A stretch of DNA of 64,000 nt from Conus ventricosus (Eukaryota; Mollusca; Gastropoda; Neogastropoda; Conidae): contig CM031604.1 of NCBI GenBank assembly GCA_018398815.1, positions 61,608,496-61,672,495 of the forward strand, in the 5' to 3' direction. Shown here piece after piece: positions 1-12,840 of this stretch (positions are counted from its first letter, which is position 1; each line of letters opens with the position of its first letter). The notes below the pieces were generated by a model that was not told the DNA's origin, searched no databases, and saw nothing but the letters and a program-made list of their open reading frames with translations. Both the position numbers and the translations under genes were made by a program.

Positions 1-1685
1 ACATTCACTGGGTTTAGGGGTCCCACATCGTGGCTCACACTCGGGTCTGGAATGAAATGGGGCGTTGTTGTACGCAGTCCCCTTTGTCCTCTCGTTGTTG
101 TTTGTCGTGACGTCGCACTGAAGAAGGCTGTGGGTCTTTGCTTTGTTGGTGATTGAGTTGATAGAGGATCCCACAGGGAGATCATCTGGAATGTCGAGAA
201 TAAACGAAGGTATCTCAATATCAACATTTCCCAGCGTGTTGCAATGGCATTTGTAGTCTAGGGTGACATTTGTTTGACACTAAGCTGAATAACCTCAAAG
301 TGTCAACATTTTCTAGCGTGTGGCAATACCGTGTTATTTGTAGTCTGGAATGGTGTTTGTTCGCTTACAGAGGGCACTCAAGGTTGAGCATTGTTCAAGG
401 GTGGATGGAATTCTATGGACCACCGCTTCTTCTGGTGACGGAGATTGGATCGTCTTGAAGAGCACACCAGCTTTCTTCCTTCATGATGACATTGTTGCAC
501 AAGGTATAATCGGCGAACTCTCTGACGCCGGACTTTGGAAGATCGTTGATGAAGAGGATGGACAGACTTCGGTCAGGAAGGTGATAAGTACTTCAGTTAT
601 ACATTATTGGCAACAGGCCAAACAGCCTGTACTTAGTGAAGATGCTATTACCGTATGCTATCTGTACAATGAGATTATTTAATCAGTAAATCCAGCGCGC
701 ATTATCAGGCTGTTATTTATTCACTATATCTGGTCGGTATTATCAAGTTGACTTAGTATGCTATGTTAGCCGTTCTGGTGTTTACTGATTCCATGCCGCC
801 TAATCCGAATCAGTAGATACAAGTAGCCTTACTATGTTCCCTGTTTGTCACATCGTTGAAGCAGTAGTATGCAGTAGGCATACTTTAGCACGAAAATGAA
901 TCACAATAACAGGTGGATGAAATCAGAGCAAGGTTTCTTGACATTCAATCGACATGGAAAGATTTGTTGGATAGAAGGCAGTGTTACTTTATGAGAAAGT
1001 CCCTCGAAGTATCAATATACAGCATGACCAGCCTATTCTTACATCTCAAACTGAGGACTGAAGTTTGTTGATTACAGAAACAACATACAGAGAGGGAGGG
1101 GTGTTATTCCACTGGTAACTGGACCTGCCTCATGTTTGTCAATGCACATCGATTCTTTAAATGCTTCCAGCTGTAGAAAAAAAAACAAAACACGATTTAT
1201 TTACTTATTCATATATTTTTGCCTTTCTAAGTGTAGCCCCACATTTCTTTCTTTTTTTTGCCACTTCCCTCTTTTTTTTAAAGTCTTTTTATTCCTTGTG
1301 GATGACAGCCCGATTTTAATGTAGCTTTACATGTTAACGTTTCCTTTACATAGACACAAATCTGTTAATTTGCAAGGCGTCAAAGTTATCCTATTGCCAT
1401 TCAACCAAATGTTGTTGAAGCGACGTTGGAGCCCGTGCTGGAATCACTACACAGCTTGCTTCTCCACAGGCTTCAAGTTCATAAACCCTATAAGACTTCG
1501 CATCACACACTTGGACTGCAGCTTCTTCTACATGGTGCAGTATTGTGGTCGTCTGATTCCTGCTCCGTGACCCTTTCAGAGTCAGGTCTGGGAGTATCAT
1601 ACCTCGTGCAATTTGATCACACAATATTTGCCGAAGACAAGTGCATCAATTGTGTATCCTGTGTCTGTCTTGTCTTACTTTTGAC
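1..1685. other. No gene recognised; weak local duplication
   Basis: I find no supportable gene. Positions about 205-345 contain two degenerate copies of a unit starting near TCAACATTT and containing AGCGTGT and TTTGTAGTCT, about 85-100 bp apart. A 110-codon open frame at 350-682 on the plus strand has no recognisable domain and no splice context I can defend. The tract 1170-1300 is T-rich. The right edge meets the 3' end of the LINE that starts at 1686. Confidence 0.5.
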
Positions 1686-2294
1686 TTAGTTCCTTGAATT
1701 TCCTGAGGGAGGAACATTAGGGCCGCAACCACACTCTTCATGATCACTGTCTATTGGAGATCTTCTCAGCTTGGCCCACGTCAGTTGCCGGCGGCCATTC
1801 ACTTCCGCGGTACTCCTTCGCATGTTTGATCTTGGTCTTCCCACTTTCTTTTGCCCTGAGGGTTCAGATTCCAACGGGACGTTTCATTTGATGTTGGATG
1901 GATGACTTTTGTGATGGTGATGGCCAATCATCCGCACTCCGTTTTGATTTCTATTCTATGGACTTGCTGGGTCATTGTGTGTCCACAGTTTCTGCGTTGG
2001 CCAATAACATCTGTCCACTTCGGATTTCACATGTTTCGCAGAATCTGTGATAAAATGTTTGGAGTATTTGTGTGTGCTTGGTGTTTGTTGTCGCCAGTTC
2101 AGGAAACCTACAGCAAGGACGATTTCAATTTGAGTTGAAGATTCTGATCTTGTTATGGAGTGAGAGAGCAGAGGAATTCCAGATAGGCCGTAGCGTAGTA
2201 AAGGTGTGCCTGGCTTTATTGATGCGACTTTTGATATCCTCATCTGTACCTCCATCTTTGCTGACCACACTGCCGAGGTAGACAAACTTGTCAA
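1686..2294 (-). pseudogene. LINE C-terminal tail and 3' end
   Basis: Downstream of the RT on the minus strand, pieces in shifting frames match the usual RTE-type C-terminus: a FVYLGSVV block near 2270-2290, then about 62 codons (1686-1874) containing KKVGRPRSNMRRSTAE and LTWAKLRRSP. The closing sequence with a TAA near 1687 resembles the standard 3' end of these elements. Multiple frame shifts between 1875 and 2290 obscure the middle. Confidence 0.7.
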
Positions 2295-2295
2295 C

Positions 2296-3977
2296 TTAAG
2301 TGATGTCTTCCTGTTGTAGTCGTAGTGGGTCTCGTTGCTGGTTGTTGACTCTCATGGCTTCTGTTTTCTTTATGTTGATTTGGAGGCCTGTCTTTCCTGC
2401 TTCTTCTGCTACCCGGCACAGCTTCTCTTGTGCGTCTTGCTGTTTGTGGGACAGAAGGCTGATGTCGTCGGCGAAGTCCAGGTCTTCCAGTTGCTTGGTG
2501 AAAGTCCACTGGATTCCTGTCCTCTTGCCGTCTGTAGACTGCCGTATTATCCAGTCAACGACCATCAGGAAATTGTTGGCGATAGTAGACACCCCTGACG
2601 GACGCCGGTTTGTACAGTGAAGGGCTTTGTTAGCTTCCCATCGTGGACGACCTGGCATGTGGCATCCTCGTAGAGTTGCTGGATGATGGCAACAAACTTG
2701 GGTGGGAAGCCATAGTGGTGCATGAGTTTCCAGATGGTATCTCTGTCGATGCTGTCAAATGCCCTCTGGAAATCCACAAATACTGCGTACAAGGGGGTCT
2801 GCCACTCCAGAGACTGCTCGATGATAATTCTCATGGTGGCAATTTGGTCTGTGCATGATCTGTCTTGGCGAAATCCAGCTTGTTCTTGGCGGAGGGTCTT
2901 GTCTAGGGCGGTCTTTAGTCTCTCTAGCATGATTTTGGTCAGCACCTTCCCCGGGATGGACAGCAACATAATCCCTCTCCAGTTTTTACAGGATGACAAG
3001 TCCCCTTTCTTCGGCAGCTTCACCAGGTGGCCTCTTTTCCAGTCTTCTGGCACTCGTTCCTGCTCCCAGATCTTGCTTAGGAGTGGATGCAGCATCTCTG
3101 TTGACGTCTGGATGTCTGCTTTCAGTGCTTCAGGTGGAATTCCGTCTGGACCCGTTGCTTTACCTGACTTCAGTGACTTGATGGCTTTGGTAACTTCCGT
3201 CTTGGTTGGTGGGCCTGTGTTGATGTCCAGAAGCTGGGTTGGTGGTGGAATGTCTGGGGGGACAGGTGGTGCAGGTCTATTCAGTATCTCTTTAGAGTGC
3301 TCTGCCCACCTTGCTCTCTGCTCAGCTTCTCCTGCAATGGTGTTTCCCTCCTTGTCTTTGACCGGACGATTGGGGTTGCTGGTCTTTCCAGAAAGTGTTC
3401 GGGTAATCTCATACAGCCTTTTCATGTTTCTCTGTCCTGCCACAGTTTCTGCCTCTTCTGTGAGCTCGTGGATGAATTGTTTCTTGTCTTGTCTAGCACT
3501 GTTCTTAACTTGGCGGTTGACGTCCCAGTAGTGTGCCTGTAACTCTTGCTTGTGGTCTTGGTCTTGGTCTTGGGTCTGGTTGATCTGGTCTTTTAGTGCT
3601 TCCGCTCTGTGATGAGGGTCCATGTTCCAGCTGTCAGCCATTCTTTGTGTTTTCTTCGCTTCTTTCCAAGCACTCAGGTCACACCAGTGGTCTTCGATTG
3701 TTTCTTCAGCAAGTTGGTCAAGTACGCTGAATCTGTTTCTCAGTTCCAGTTTGAACCCCTCTGTTGTTGCTCTCTCCTTCAGACTGTGTACATTGTACTT
3801 ATGTGATAGTCGGCCTGCTTGGTCTTTGTAGGCTTTCAATTTGGTCTTTAGCACAGCTATCACAAGGTTGTGGTCTGATGCTGCGTCTGCTCCTCGTTTC
3901 ACTCTCACGTCATGTAAACTTCTGCGCCATTTTTCTGCCGATGGTAATGTGGTCGATTTGGTTCTGGGTCTTCCCAT
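2296..3977 (-). pseudogene. LINE reverse transcriptase domain, in two frames
   Basis: One frame of 470 codons (2565-3977) carries the end of the endonuclease, a connecting helical region and RT motifs: LKSGKATGPDGIPPE, a conserved RQDRSC block, FVDFQRAFDSIDR with the first catalytic Asp, and TGVRQGCLLSP. The frame then breaks near 2600. The next frame (2296-2658) supplies FADDISLLSH, with the catalytic Asp-Asp pair. The RT copies the element RNA at the nicked target. No substitution in the catalytic residues is visible, so disruption is by frame shift only. Confidence 0.85.
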
Positions 3978-3992
3978 CAGGTGAATTCCAAG

Positions 3993-4712
3993 TTATCTTG
4001 TGAATGTTTTTGTGTGGAAAACAGTGCCTCCGATGACCATGTCGTTGAAAGCACAGAATTCCACAAACAGTTCTCCATTTTCATTTTGTATTCCTGTTCC
4101 GTGTATGCCCATAATCTGCTCTCTGCCCTTGTTGTCCATTCCCACTTTGGCATTGAGATCTCCCATGAGGATCTTAAGGTCTCTCTTCGGCACTCTATCC
4201 ATGACTGTTTGGAGTTGATTGTAGAACTCCTCCTTTTCCTCTGGGTCTGCTACGTTTGTGGGGGCGTAGCACTGTAAGATGGTGGTTTTCCTGCCCTTTG
4301 AATTGAATCTTGCAGTGAGGATCCTTGGTGACACTGGTTCCCAGGACAGCAGTGCTCGCGTCGCCTCGGGTGTCATCAGCAGCGCTACCCCGTGCGTGTG
4401 TGGCTGGTCTTCTTCTCGTCCAGAGTAGATAATGGTGTCTCCACTTGTCAGCCTTGTTCTTCCTGTTCCTGTCCATCTGGTCTCGCACAGGCCGAGGATC
4501 TTTAGGTTGTACCTGTGCATCTCACTACTCACTTGTGCTGTTTTTCCAGTCTCGTATAGGGTTCTGATGTTCCAGGTCCCTATCCTGGTCTTGGCTTTGG
4601 TCGTCAGAAGAGTTGTCGGCGCACTGGCTTCCTGAAGGCTTTCACCAGCTCGCGTCATGGGCTCTGCTAGAGAGAACTCTTCCCCAACCATGCTATTCTC
4701 AGAAAATGTCAT
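3993..4712 (-). pseudogene. LINE endonuclease domain (APE type), frame-broken at its end
   Basis: About 240 codons from an ATG at 4712. In order it shows GTWNIRTL, CETRW, CYAPTN and MGDLNAKVG, the conserved Asn, Glu, Tyr and Asp/Asn motifs of the exonuclease-endonuclease-phosphatase fold that nicks target DNA for target-primed reverse transcription. The closing SDH motif (SDHNLV) lies in the next frame, inside the 2565-3977 segment, so a frame break near 3920-4000 separates it from the rest. All catalytic motifs are present, so the copy looks young apart from indels. Function is known for the family; activity here is not implied. Confidence 0.85.
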
Positions 4713-4935
4713 TGCGGTTTCTGTAACAAAGTTTGTTTTCTAGGACGGGTTGTTAGCCCAATTCAAACCCCCAACCTGGAGGGCCAGTTGAGTGCTCTTT
4801 GTCTGGTCTCTACCCTTTGACCTGTCTGGCTTGGGTGGCCCTACCAGGAGACGAATCTCCCGCCAGCATAGCTCTCCGGGTCAAAGAGACACGCAAGCTC
4901 CCCAACCAACGGCAAGGTTGCACTCACTGGGAAGT
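4713..4935 (-). promoter_or_regulatory. 5' untranslated region of the LINE, with TTCG-loop hairpin
   Basis: Between the likely 5' end near 4935 and the endonuclease ATG at 4712 lie about 220 bp with no long frame. On the minus strand, 4847-4860 form a perfect five-pair stem, GGAGA-TTCG-TCTCC. RTE and related LINEs are known in some species to carry self-cleaving HDV-like ribozymes or internal promoters at this position; a link here is inference. Confidence 0.5.
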
Positions 4936-5779
4936 CCTGTTTCTGTGCTTGTACAGAATCATGTCGGGAGTATATCAAGCCCGCGGTGCTTATTGTAGAT
5001 CTAATTTCACTGCTTGCCCAAGACAAAACTGCGTAAATGGTTGTCTTGTACAGTTCTTGAACTACACACTTGATGACTTGCTCAAGAAACTTGACGAGTC
5101 TTAACAAGATTCTTTGTTGAAGCCACTGCAGCTGGAGAAAGTAACTGGACGCCTGCTAGATGAATCGAGTCCAGCAAAAGAGAACCTCTGCCTCCTTTTC
5201 AGTGGGAATGGGTGAAGATCAATGACGCGATGTTCCACTCAGCTGAGTGCATGTCCCTACCAATCAGTAAGCCAAATTACGCTTCTGCGCTTTGTATACG
5301 CTGAACAGCCTCACCTGGAATCACCGGTCTCTGCCAGTGCAATGCTCACTCTTTTAACATTATCACAGAAAACATGTAGGCACTGATTTTTCTCGGGGTC
5401 TTGTTGAATAAGCATCATCAGTACGTTCTGGATTGGACCCTTACACCTCCCCGAAGATGGAGTATGGTTGCCTTAATGGCGGGATAAAATCGGTCATGCG
5501 CACAAAACTCCACTCCCTTTGTTGGGCAGATGGGATTCATACTTGCCTGTCTATACAGGGAGTGTCCGCGGGAGTATCAGGCTGCGTACGCAGAAGAAGA
5601 AGGACCCTTACACCCAGAAAGAGCGTGTAGGCTATATATCAGGCCTTGATGACCCCCCCCCCCCTCTCCCTCTAAGATCTTTCATGGATAACACACTAGT
5701 CCTTTCCACCAAAGAAGATAAAACACACAATTCTGAAGCAGTTAGGCAAGTTTGATGCTTCATCGAGGATGAGTATCAC
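4936..5779. other. No gene recognised between LINE copies
   Basis: Short unrelated open frames only. A run of 12 C occurs at about 5653-5664. The motif GGACCCTTACACC appears twice (near 5435 and 5605), and TCAGGCCTTGATGA (near 5640) recurs near 7530. This suggests an unrecognised dispersed repeat rather than a gene. Confidence 0.4.
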
Positions 5780-7395
<1,616 letters not shown>

Positions 7396-7589
7396 GTGGT
7401 GGTGATCCTTGTCTGAAAATTTTCTGCTCTCGACCTCTACCTAGAGTTTCTTCCTACCGGGTATATAGATGCATCAGTATGAGACCTTTGCATCCGGAAA
7501 GAGACAATAATGAAATAATGGTATACGTCAGGCCTTGATGAAACAGATGTTATCAGTATGGGAAGGTACTGAACGAAATCTTTCCCATA

Positions 7590-7870
7590 CTAAAGACCAC
7601 ACGCATGCGCACTGACACATGCACGCATGCATGCCACGCACGACACCACAACACAACAACACACACACACACACACACACCATAGGCAAGCAGGGAAAGT
7701 GTCCGGCAGCGTGAGCCAGTATTGAACACGGGAGTATTGGGCAGGGGATCTATTGATACTAAGGAATATCAAGCTGATCACAAGTCAGAATAATGTAATT
7801 GTGCATGCGTGCGTGAGTGCATGTGCGCGTGCATGCGTGCACACGTGTGTGTGTTGTGGTTGTGTGTGTG

Positions 7871-7903
<33 letters not shown>

Positions 7904-7970
7904 GTGTGTGTGTGTTGTGTGTGCGCGCGCGCGCGCGCGTGCACGTGCGTGCCTGCGCCTACGCACGCGA
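7590..7970. repeat. Opposed CA-rich and TG-rich arrays with (GC)n tract
   Basis: A CA-rich array (about 7600-7681) and a TG-rich array (about 7798-7920) face each other across about 115 bp of non-repetitive DNA, so the two sides are complementary. The TG array ends in GCGCGCGCGCGCGCG near 7923-7940. Alternating purine-pyrimidine tracts of this kind can adopt Z-DNA; that is general knowledge, not shown here. Confidence 0.85.
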
Positions 7971-8059
7971 GCCAACACAACAATATATGGTTATGTGCAG
8001 TGTGCCATTTTTGCAGATGTGAATGTTTGTAGATGACCCAAAGGCCCACCCCTCTGTTG

Positions 8060-8960
8060 ATGAAAGTGTTGAATCTAGAGTGAAGGTTTATTCAGATGAC
8101 ACAAAGCTTAAAGAGCTGTTGTTGACACTGTTGAATGTATATTGAATGTTCAGAGGTATACTGAGTCGCTGGTTCCGTGATAAGACATTTGGCTCACGAA
8201 ATTCAATAGTCCAGAAGTGCAAAGTAATTCATTTACGGAAAAAACCCTGTACATTCTTGAATTCATTATACTGAAAGATGGCGATGATAGTGTAAAATCT
8301 AGACCCTGCTTACAGTACGAGTGCAGCTTGGATCTTGCGAGTAGTTGTTGATCGACCCATCTCTGATGTTCGAACCTAAACTGAAGTGGTCAAAAAGCCA
8401 ATCCCATTGTTGGTCTCCTCATTAGGGCGATAACAAATATACCATGATTCCCTTGTCATCTAAAGCGTAAGTACGTCAGTTCAATGAACTCGATCGCAGT
8501 CTGAAGTCCACTGCTTCGAAAGCACATCATGGATTTGACTGATGGTGTTCAACGGAGATTCCCAACGAAAAACTGCAGGCATAAGAAACATGGAATACGA
8601 AGAGAGATATGCACTTACACAATGATTACCAAGCTTGGCCCATACAGAACATTTCGGTGGAATTTACCTGTTTGAAATATGTAAAATTCTTCATCAGTTT
8701 GATCCTGTCACAACTGAAAATTGCTACCATTTGTTTGACAGTGAAAAAAACAGGAAGACACAATGTGAAACTGATAAAGAAATAAAATAACATTTGTTTG
8801 GCTCAGAATTTCATCCTCTCTTAAGGGAGTAGTGCAGGGCGTATCTCCAGATGGTATGGCATAGACCTACTGAGCAGTCTCCTTTAATGCGTCATCGATG
8901 AATGCTTTTGAAAATCACATGCACTTCAAACAGCAACTTTACTGCACTGACAAGTTTGGA
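8060..8960 (+). mobile_element. Highly degenerate LINE relic (CR1/Jockey-like RT end)
   Basis: Short stretches in shifting plus frames resemble the end of a CR1/Jockey-type reverse transcriptase: SDDTKLKELL-like just after 8090, QKCKVIHLRK near 8215-8245, GVQRRFPTKNC near 8545-8575, NMEYEERYA near 8590, and IYLFEICKILHQFDPVTTEN near 8660-8725. Stops and shifts are frequent. The order of blocks matches the family, which is the main support. Confidence 0.6.
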
Positions 8961-9888
8961 GATTTAAATAACTTGTTAAATCAGTCCTGTCACTACACCA
9001 ACTGGGTCGACACGAAAGCCTATATCCAGGCAACAAATATTGGTTTCCTAATTGTCTGAGCAGTTACATATGAGGAGCCCAAAGGCTTCTAGCCTATAGT
9101 TCCTTGTTTATAATGTAACGAGGCATGATCTGACATGATACGATATTTTGCCTTTTTATTTATCCCTCCAGTCTGCCGGGCGTTAAGACTCAAGAGGTTT
9201 CATCTGAATTAACAACCGATGATCATTGCACAGTGCCAAATCTGTGCATCGTTGTTGATGTCAGGGAAACAAAACTGATTCCTCAGCATAAACGTCTAAT
9301 TGACATGTTTACGATTATGCTCGATTGGATTACATTGGTTAATTTACGCCAATAATCTGGATTATTTTCCAGCTTGGCCACGAGTTGTCTGTCCCTGATG
9401 TAATAGCCTACTAAGCTGACAAGAGACCTTTTGTGACCCGGCAATACATAGAGCCCAGGCAGCCATGTCTAGATTGCCGAAACGTAATAATATAGGGGAC
9501 AAGAACATATTTGTTACGAAAACATGGTCTCTGGACAGGAAAAACAACGAGAAAAAAAAGCAAATAAACCAAGCTAATGTTGGAGACAATTGCGGTAAAA
9601 AGAAAGATCTAACTTTGACATAAGCGATCAAGTCGTGACTACTTTTACCTAGAAACTCTGGAAATATGAATGTAAGACAATTTTAATCATGTTCAAATTG
9701 ATTATAAATGCAAAAAAAGTTAAATTAGAACGCAAACAGCAGAATAGTCAAATGTGAGTCTGCAAACCAATGAGCAGCACGTAGTATTAACTCCCTTGAC
9801 ACATCTCCCCGGCCAGGCGGCGTTAGTAGGCTAGTCAATGTTTAGTATTTGGGCCCGAGATGGCAGTGTGATACCTGGCTAGTTAATC
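8961..9888 (+). promoter_or_regulatory. Upstream region and probable promoter of the giant-exon gene
   Basis: No coding potential is recognised. The last 110 bp before the ATG are more GC-rich, without a TATA box I can identify. The sequence CGAGATGGCAGTG (9856-9868) resembles a YY1-type start-site element (known consensus AAGATGGC), a weak inference. The transcription start cannot be fixed from sequence alone. Confidence 0.35.
9860..9871 (+). other. Three-codon upstream open reading frame
   Basis: ATG GCA GTG TGA ends 17 bases before the main ATG at 9889. If transcription starts upstream of 9860, this minimal uORF could reduce initiation at the main ATG. It could equally lie outside the transcript. 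Confidence 0.35.
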
Positions 9889-9993
9889 ATGGATTTGGCG
9901 AAGATTCTTGCGGATCTGAAAGCCGCACAAGATGACTTCAGACAGTCAGACAAAGCTTTTGCAACTGCAACATTCTGTCAGCATACATGCCAG
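9889..9993 (+). CDS. Exon 1 of giant zinc-finger gene (35 codons)
   Basis: The exon opens MDLAKILADLKAAQ and ends TCQ at a strong donor, CAG|GTAAGA, in phase 0. It has no stop, is rich in Ala, Asp, Lys and Gln, and looks helical. Its ATG has a good context (ATCATGG, with a purine following). It is too short to stand alone; support comes from the donor site and from phase agreement with exon 2 at 20583. There is no signal peptide, so a cytoplasmic or nuclear product is expected. I do not recognise the family. Confidence 0.7.
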
Positions 9994-10723
9994 GTAAGAA
10001 CATTTTACGCATCGACTTTTGCTTGTTTAGTATGAACTGCCAGACTCGCCATTCGGCTCTCTTCGCCATTCTCCCGCGAACCTGCTTGCACGCACACTGT
10101 AACAATAAATGATCTGTGATTTAGTTTTTGATCTTGACGGTTGCATTGAATTGATGACATGATAAAGCAAGTACGGCACTCGCTAAACTGCATTGGCATT
10201 TGCATTTGATTTGTCTGATCGACATAGGATCTGAATTTTAAAGGTATCCTGTTGTGTCCGTTTTTGACATGCGCGCCCTCGACCGACTCGTCGAGACCAC
10301 ACTCATCACACGACAGTGACCCTGTCGGCGAGTGTGATTGAGGTTTCTAGTTATATGTCTTAATTTTCGTCAAAACAAGACGTGCATAGCATATTGTTAT
10401 GTTTTTTCAGTGTGAAAAGGTAGACAGACAGATAGTTGTAAGCAAAAGATTATTCGAGCTAAAGCTGTAATCCATGGGTGGCCCTTGAAATGAAAAACCG
10501 GAAGTGCACCCACAGGGGAACACAGGTCATGCATTTTTTCATACGGTGACGTTAATTTAAAACGGATGGAGGGTGACCCACGGGTGGAACCTTTCCCCCC
10601 GTCCTAATTCCACTCCCCTCCCCATACCTCTTCGAATAAGAGCCCAATCATACACACAACAGCATGTGGTTTCTTCTTTCCCATTTTCATTGAAACTGAC
10701 AGTTTCATGTCTGAATGGTGATC

Positions 10724-10823
10724 NNNNNNNNNNNNNNNNNNNNNNNNNNNNNNNNNNNNNNNNNNNNNNNNNNNNNNNNNNNNNNNNNNNNNNNNNNNNN
10801 NNNNNNNNNNNNNNNNNNNNNNN
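10724..10823. other. Assembly gap (100 N)
   Basis: Exactly 100 undetermined bases, the conventional placeholder for a scaffold gap of unknown size. It lies only 53 bp from the left end of an LTR element, where repeats probably broke the assembly. The left target duplication of that element may be affected. Confidence 0.99.
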
Positions 10824-10876
10824 AACTTTGATAGAGCGTTAACTCACACCCACCACGACCTCAACACACACACATA

Positions 10877-11813
10877 TGTGGCAACGTGGGCTTAGGGCAA
10901 AGGCAAGAGCTCGATCAAAACCCAAAGGATTTTCAACTTAAATCTTATATATGTTGGATGCTCAATCTCATCTTCGTGCCTGCCACTTTGCACAGATTAA
11001 TCATGCAGACTAAATCTGCTGGGTGTTGTGGATCAATAGAAGTAGCAGAGACAGCAAGCAACCAGCGCTCAGATCAGCCAGGCAAACAATCTTGAGCCCA
11101 AAGACCAAATCGATGTTTCTCTTCTCTTTTATGTCAGAAAGGGGATGGTCAGCAAGCATCTGTCAGCGAGACCCGTCAGCAAGAACAACGCAAGAAAAAC
11201 CCTGCGCAAGAACAACAACGACCCTGGACACACAAACACACTCTCCTTTTATACATGCTCGTCGTCAATTGATCGGACCCCAAACACTACCACATCACCC
11301 TAACAACATAACATCGAACAAATCTAACGACCAACTCTACGACATCACCCTACCAACATGACATCGAACAAAAATAATACTCTAACAAACTATCGAAAAA
11401 TGCAATATAATAATCTAATTCTAACCAACAACTTTTAAATGAAACTTAATCAGTTTCCGATGATTTGCTTGTCTTCGTTCCTAAAATGAAATGTAAACAA
11501 TTTAAATCATCGTAGCAACTAACCCTTAGCAACTGTATCAAAATTTTTTTCCCCAAATAATTGATTTCTTTCTTCGTTGATATTTTCGTTATTGATGTAT
11601 GATTTATGTTTGAACTAAAAACAGCTTAAATGTTTGCTTGTTTCGATATAACTTATATTTACCTATCTTCCATGGAAACAATATGTTCTATTTTTGGATC
11701 TACAATCTGATCTTTATGATTAAAGAGCGTTTGACGTCATTCGTTTGTTAAGAGTGATTTTTCCTGTAATAATGGCTGAAAACATCGTAAATAACTTTCT
11801 TCACTTCTCCACA
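10877..11813 (-). repeat. 3' LTR of the conventional gypsy element
   Basis: 937 bp, partner of 17843-18775, sharing the TGTGG...CCACA ends. It lies directly downstream (minus strand) of the polypurine tract at 11814-11829. Confidence 0.92.
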
Positions 11814-11829
11814 TCGGGCCCCCCTACTC
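11814..11829 (-). promoter_or_regulatory. Polypurine tract
   Basis: The minus strand reads GAGTAGGGGGGCCCGA immediately before the 3' LTR. A purine-rich run next to the LTR is the usual plus-strand primer of LTR elements. Confidence 0.6.
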
Positions 11830-12229
11830 TTGTTTTTCAATGCCTCATTGAATCGAAAGTTGGGACAGGTGCTGGGATGGGAAATTTTAACTCCACTTCC
11901 TAGTCAATTTCCTGTATTAGGGTTACTGCCCCCTTCCTAAAAAAAATATAAAGCAAAATTTAATAATATTCAACACTTTTCTCCTTCCCCCTCTCTGGGT
12001 TTTATTCAAGTCCTCCTTGAATGATAAGAATAGAGTATATTTGATACTTCTTATTCTTTTAAAGAGATTAGGACAATTTGATTCATATCGCTATTTTTTA
12101 ATAGGGAATATGATAATCAAAAATTAAAAAGGGGAAAACCCGTTTATTCACGTGACATGCTCTTTTCATTCAGCTTGCTTTGTTGTTTAAAAAAGGCAAA
12201 CCGAAATGAAAGAATAAAATGAAGGCACT

Positions 12230-12473
12230 GATTCAAACTGCGTTATTTTATAAATAAGGCGAGTTTGAATCGGGGGAATGGGGTTTGGGTTTATGAAATT
12301 ATAATTGAAGGCATTGATTCAAACTGCGTTATTCATGAATAAGGCAAGTTTTGAATCAAGGGGTAGAAGGAATTAATAGTTTAACAAAAGGAGTTTTAAA
12401 CACTTATGATTATTTTAGGGGTGTTTTTGATTCTAGTGCGTTATTTTATAAATAAGGCACTGAGAATCAAAAC
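12230..12473. repeat. Three related hairpins in the non-coding 3' region of the gypsy element
   Basis: Three imperfect inverted repeats at 12230-12271, 12316-12357 and about 12425-12473 share the core GCGTTATT...AATAAGGC. Arms are GATTCAAACT/AGTTTGAATC in the first, TTGATTCAAACT/AAGTTTTGAATCAA in the second, and TTTTGATTCTAGTGC/GCACTGAGAATCAAAA in the third. The third has different outer arms but the same core, so stem pairing is kept while sequence changes. They lie between the pol end and the polypurine tract, inside a 1-kb A/T-rich stretch with no other coding signal. Confidence 0.8.
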
Positions 12474-12840
12474 GGGAACAGGGAGAAGGAATTCTTTTCT
12501 TTCTCAGCCATTCTGTAGCCAAACTACACACGAGAGATGAAAAATATATTTGTATATTTCCATGGAAGATCTTTTTAAAAATAGACATTGTCAAAAGAAA
12601 ATAAAAATTAAACTTTTAGCAAAGATAACTTTTCAAAAATATAGTAAAGTTGTTCTTGCTGAGGTTGTTGTTCTTGCTGATTTTTCCCTTTTTTCTTTCT
12701 CCAAATTCTTTTTTTCTGCTTATGAAAGAAAAAATCCCCTAATTTTTTCTAATTCTGATCTTGCTAACTTTTCTTTCTCCAAACGTCTCTTCTCTGGAGA
12801 ATGCCTAACTTTCTTTCCTAACCACTATTTTAAACAAAAA

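Larger units (their letters stand above)
1686..4935 (-). mobile_element. RTE-like non-LTR retrotransposon, nearly full length
   Basis: Read on the minus strand this is a 3.2-kb LINE with 5' untranslated sequence (4713-4935), an apurinic-type endonuclease, a reverse transcriptase and a C-terminal tail. The length and the single endonuclease-RT layout fit the RTE group; proteins of this type are often labelled craniofacial development protein 2-like in invertebrates because that mammalian gene captured an RTE endonuclease. At least three frame breaks (near 3950, 2600 and 2290) inactivate this copy as assembled. I see no clear target-site duplication. The clade call rests on motif recognition, not on a phylogeny. 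Confidence 0.85.

Noticed and set aside
350..682. 110-codon plus-strand frame near the window start
   Set aside because: No domain, no splice context and no homology I can recognise; possible partial exon but not supportable.
2722..3531. 269-codon plus-strand frame
   Set aside because: It is the complement of the LINE reverse transcriptase gene, whose motifs on the minus strand are clear.
10573..10842. Frame crossing the first N gap
   Set aside because: It is open only because the undetermined bases contain no stops.
12230..12473. tRNA genes or CRISPR-like array
   Set aside because: The three hairpins have varying spacing and no cloverleaf features; the DNA is eukaryotic and there are no cas genes.
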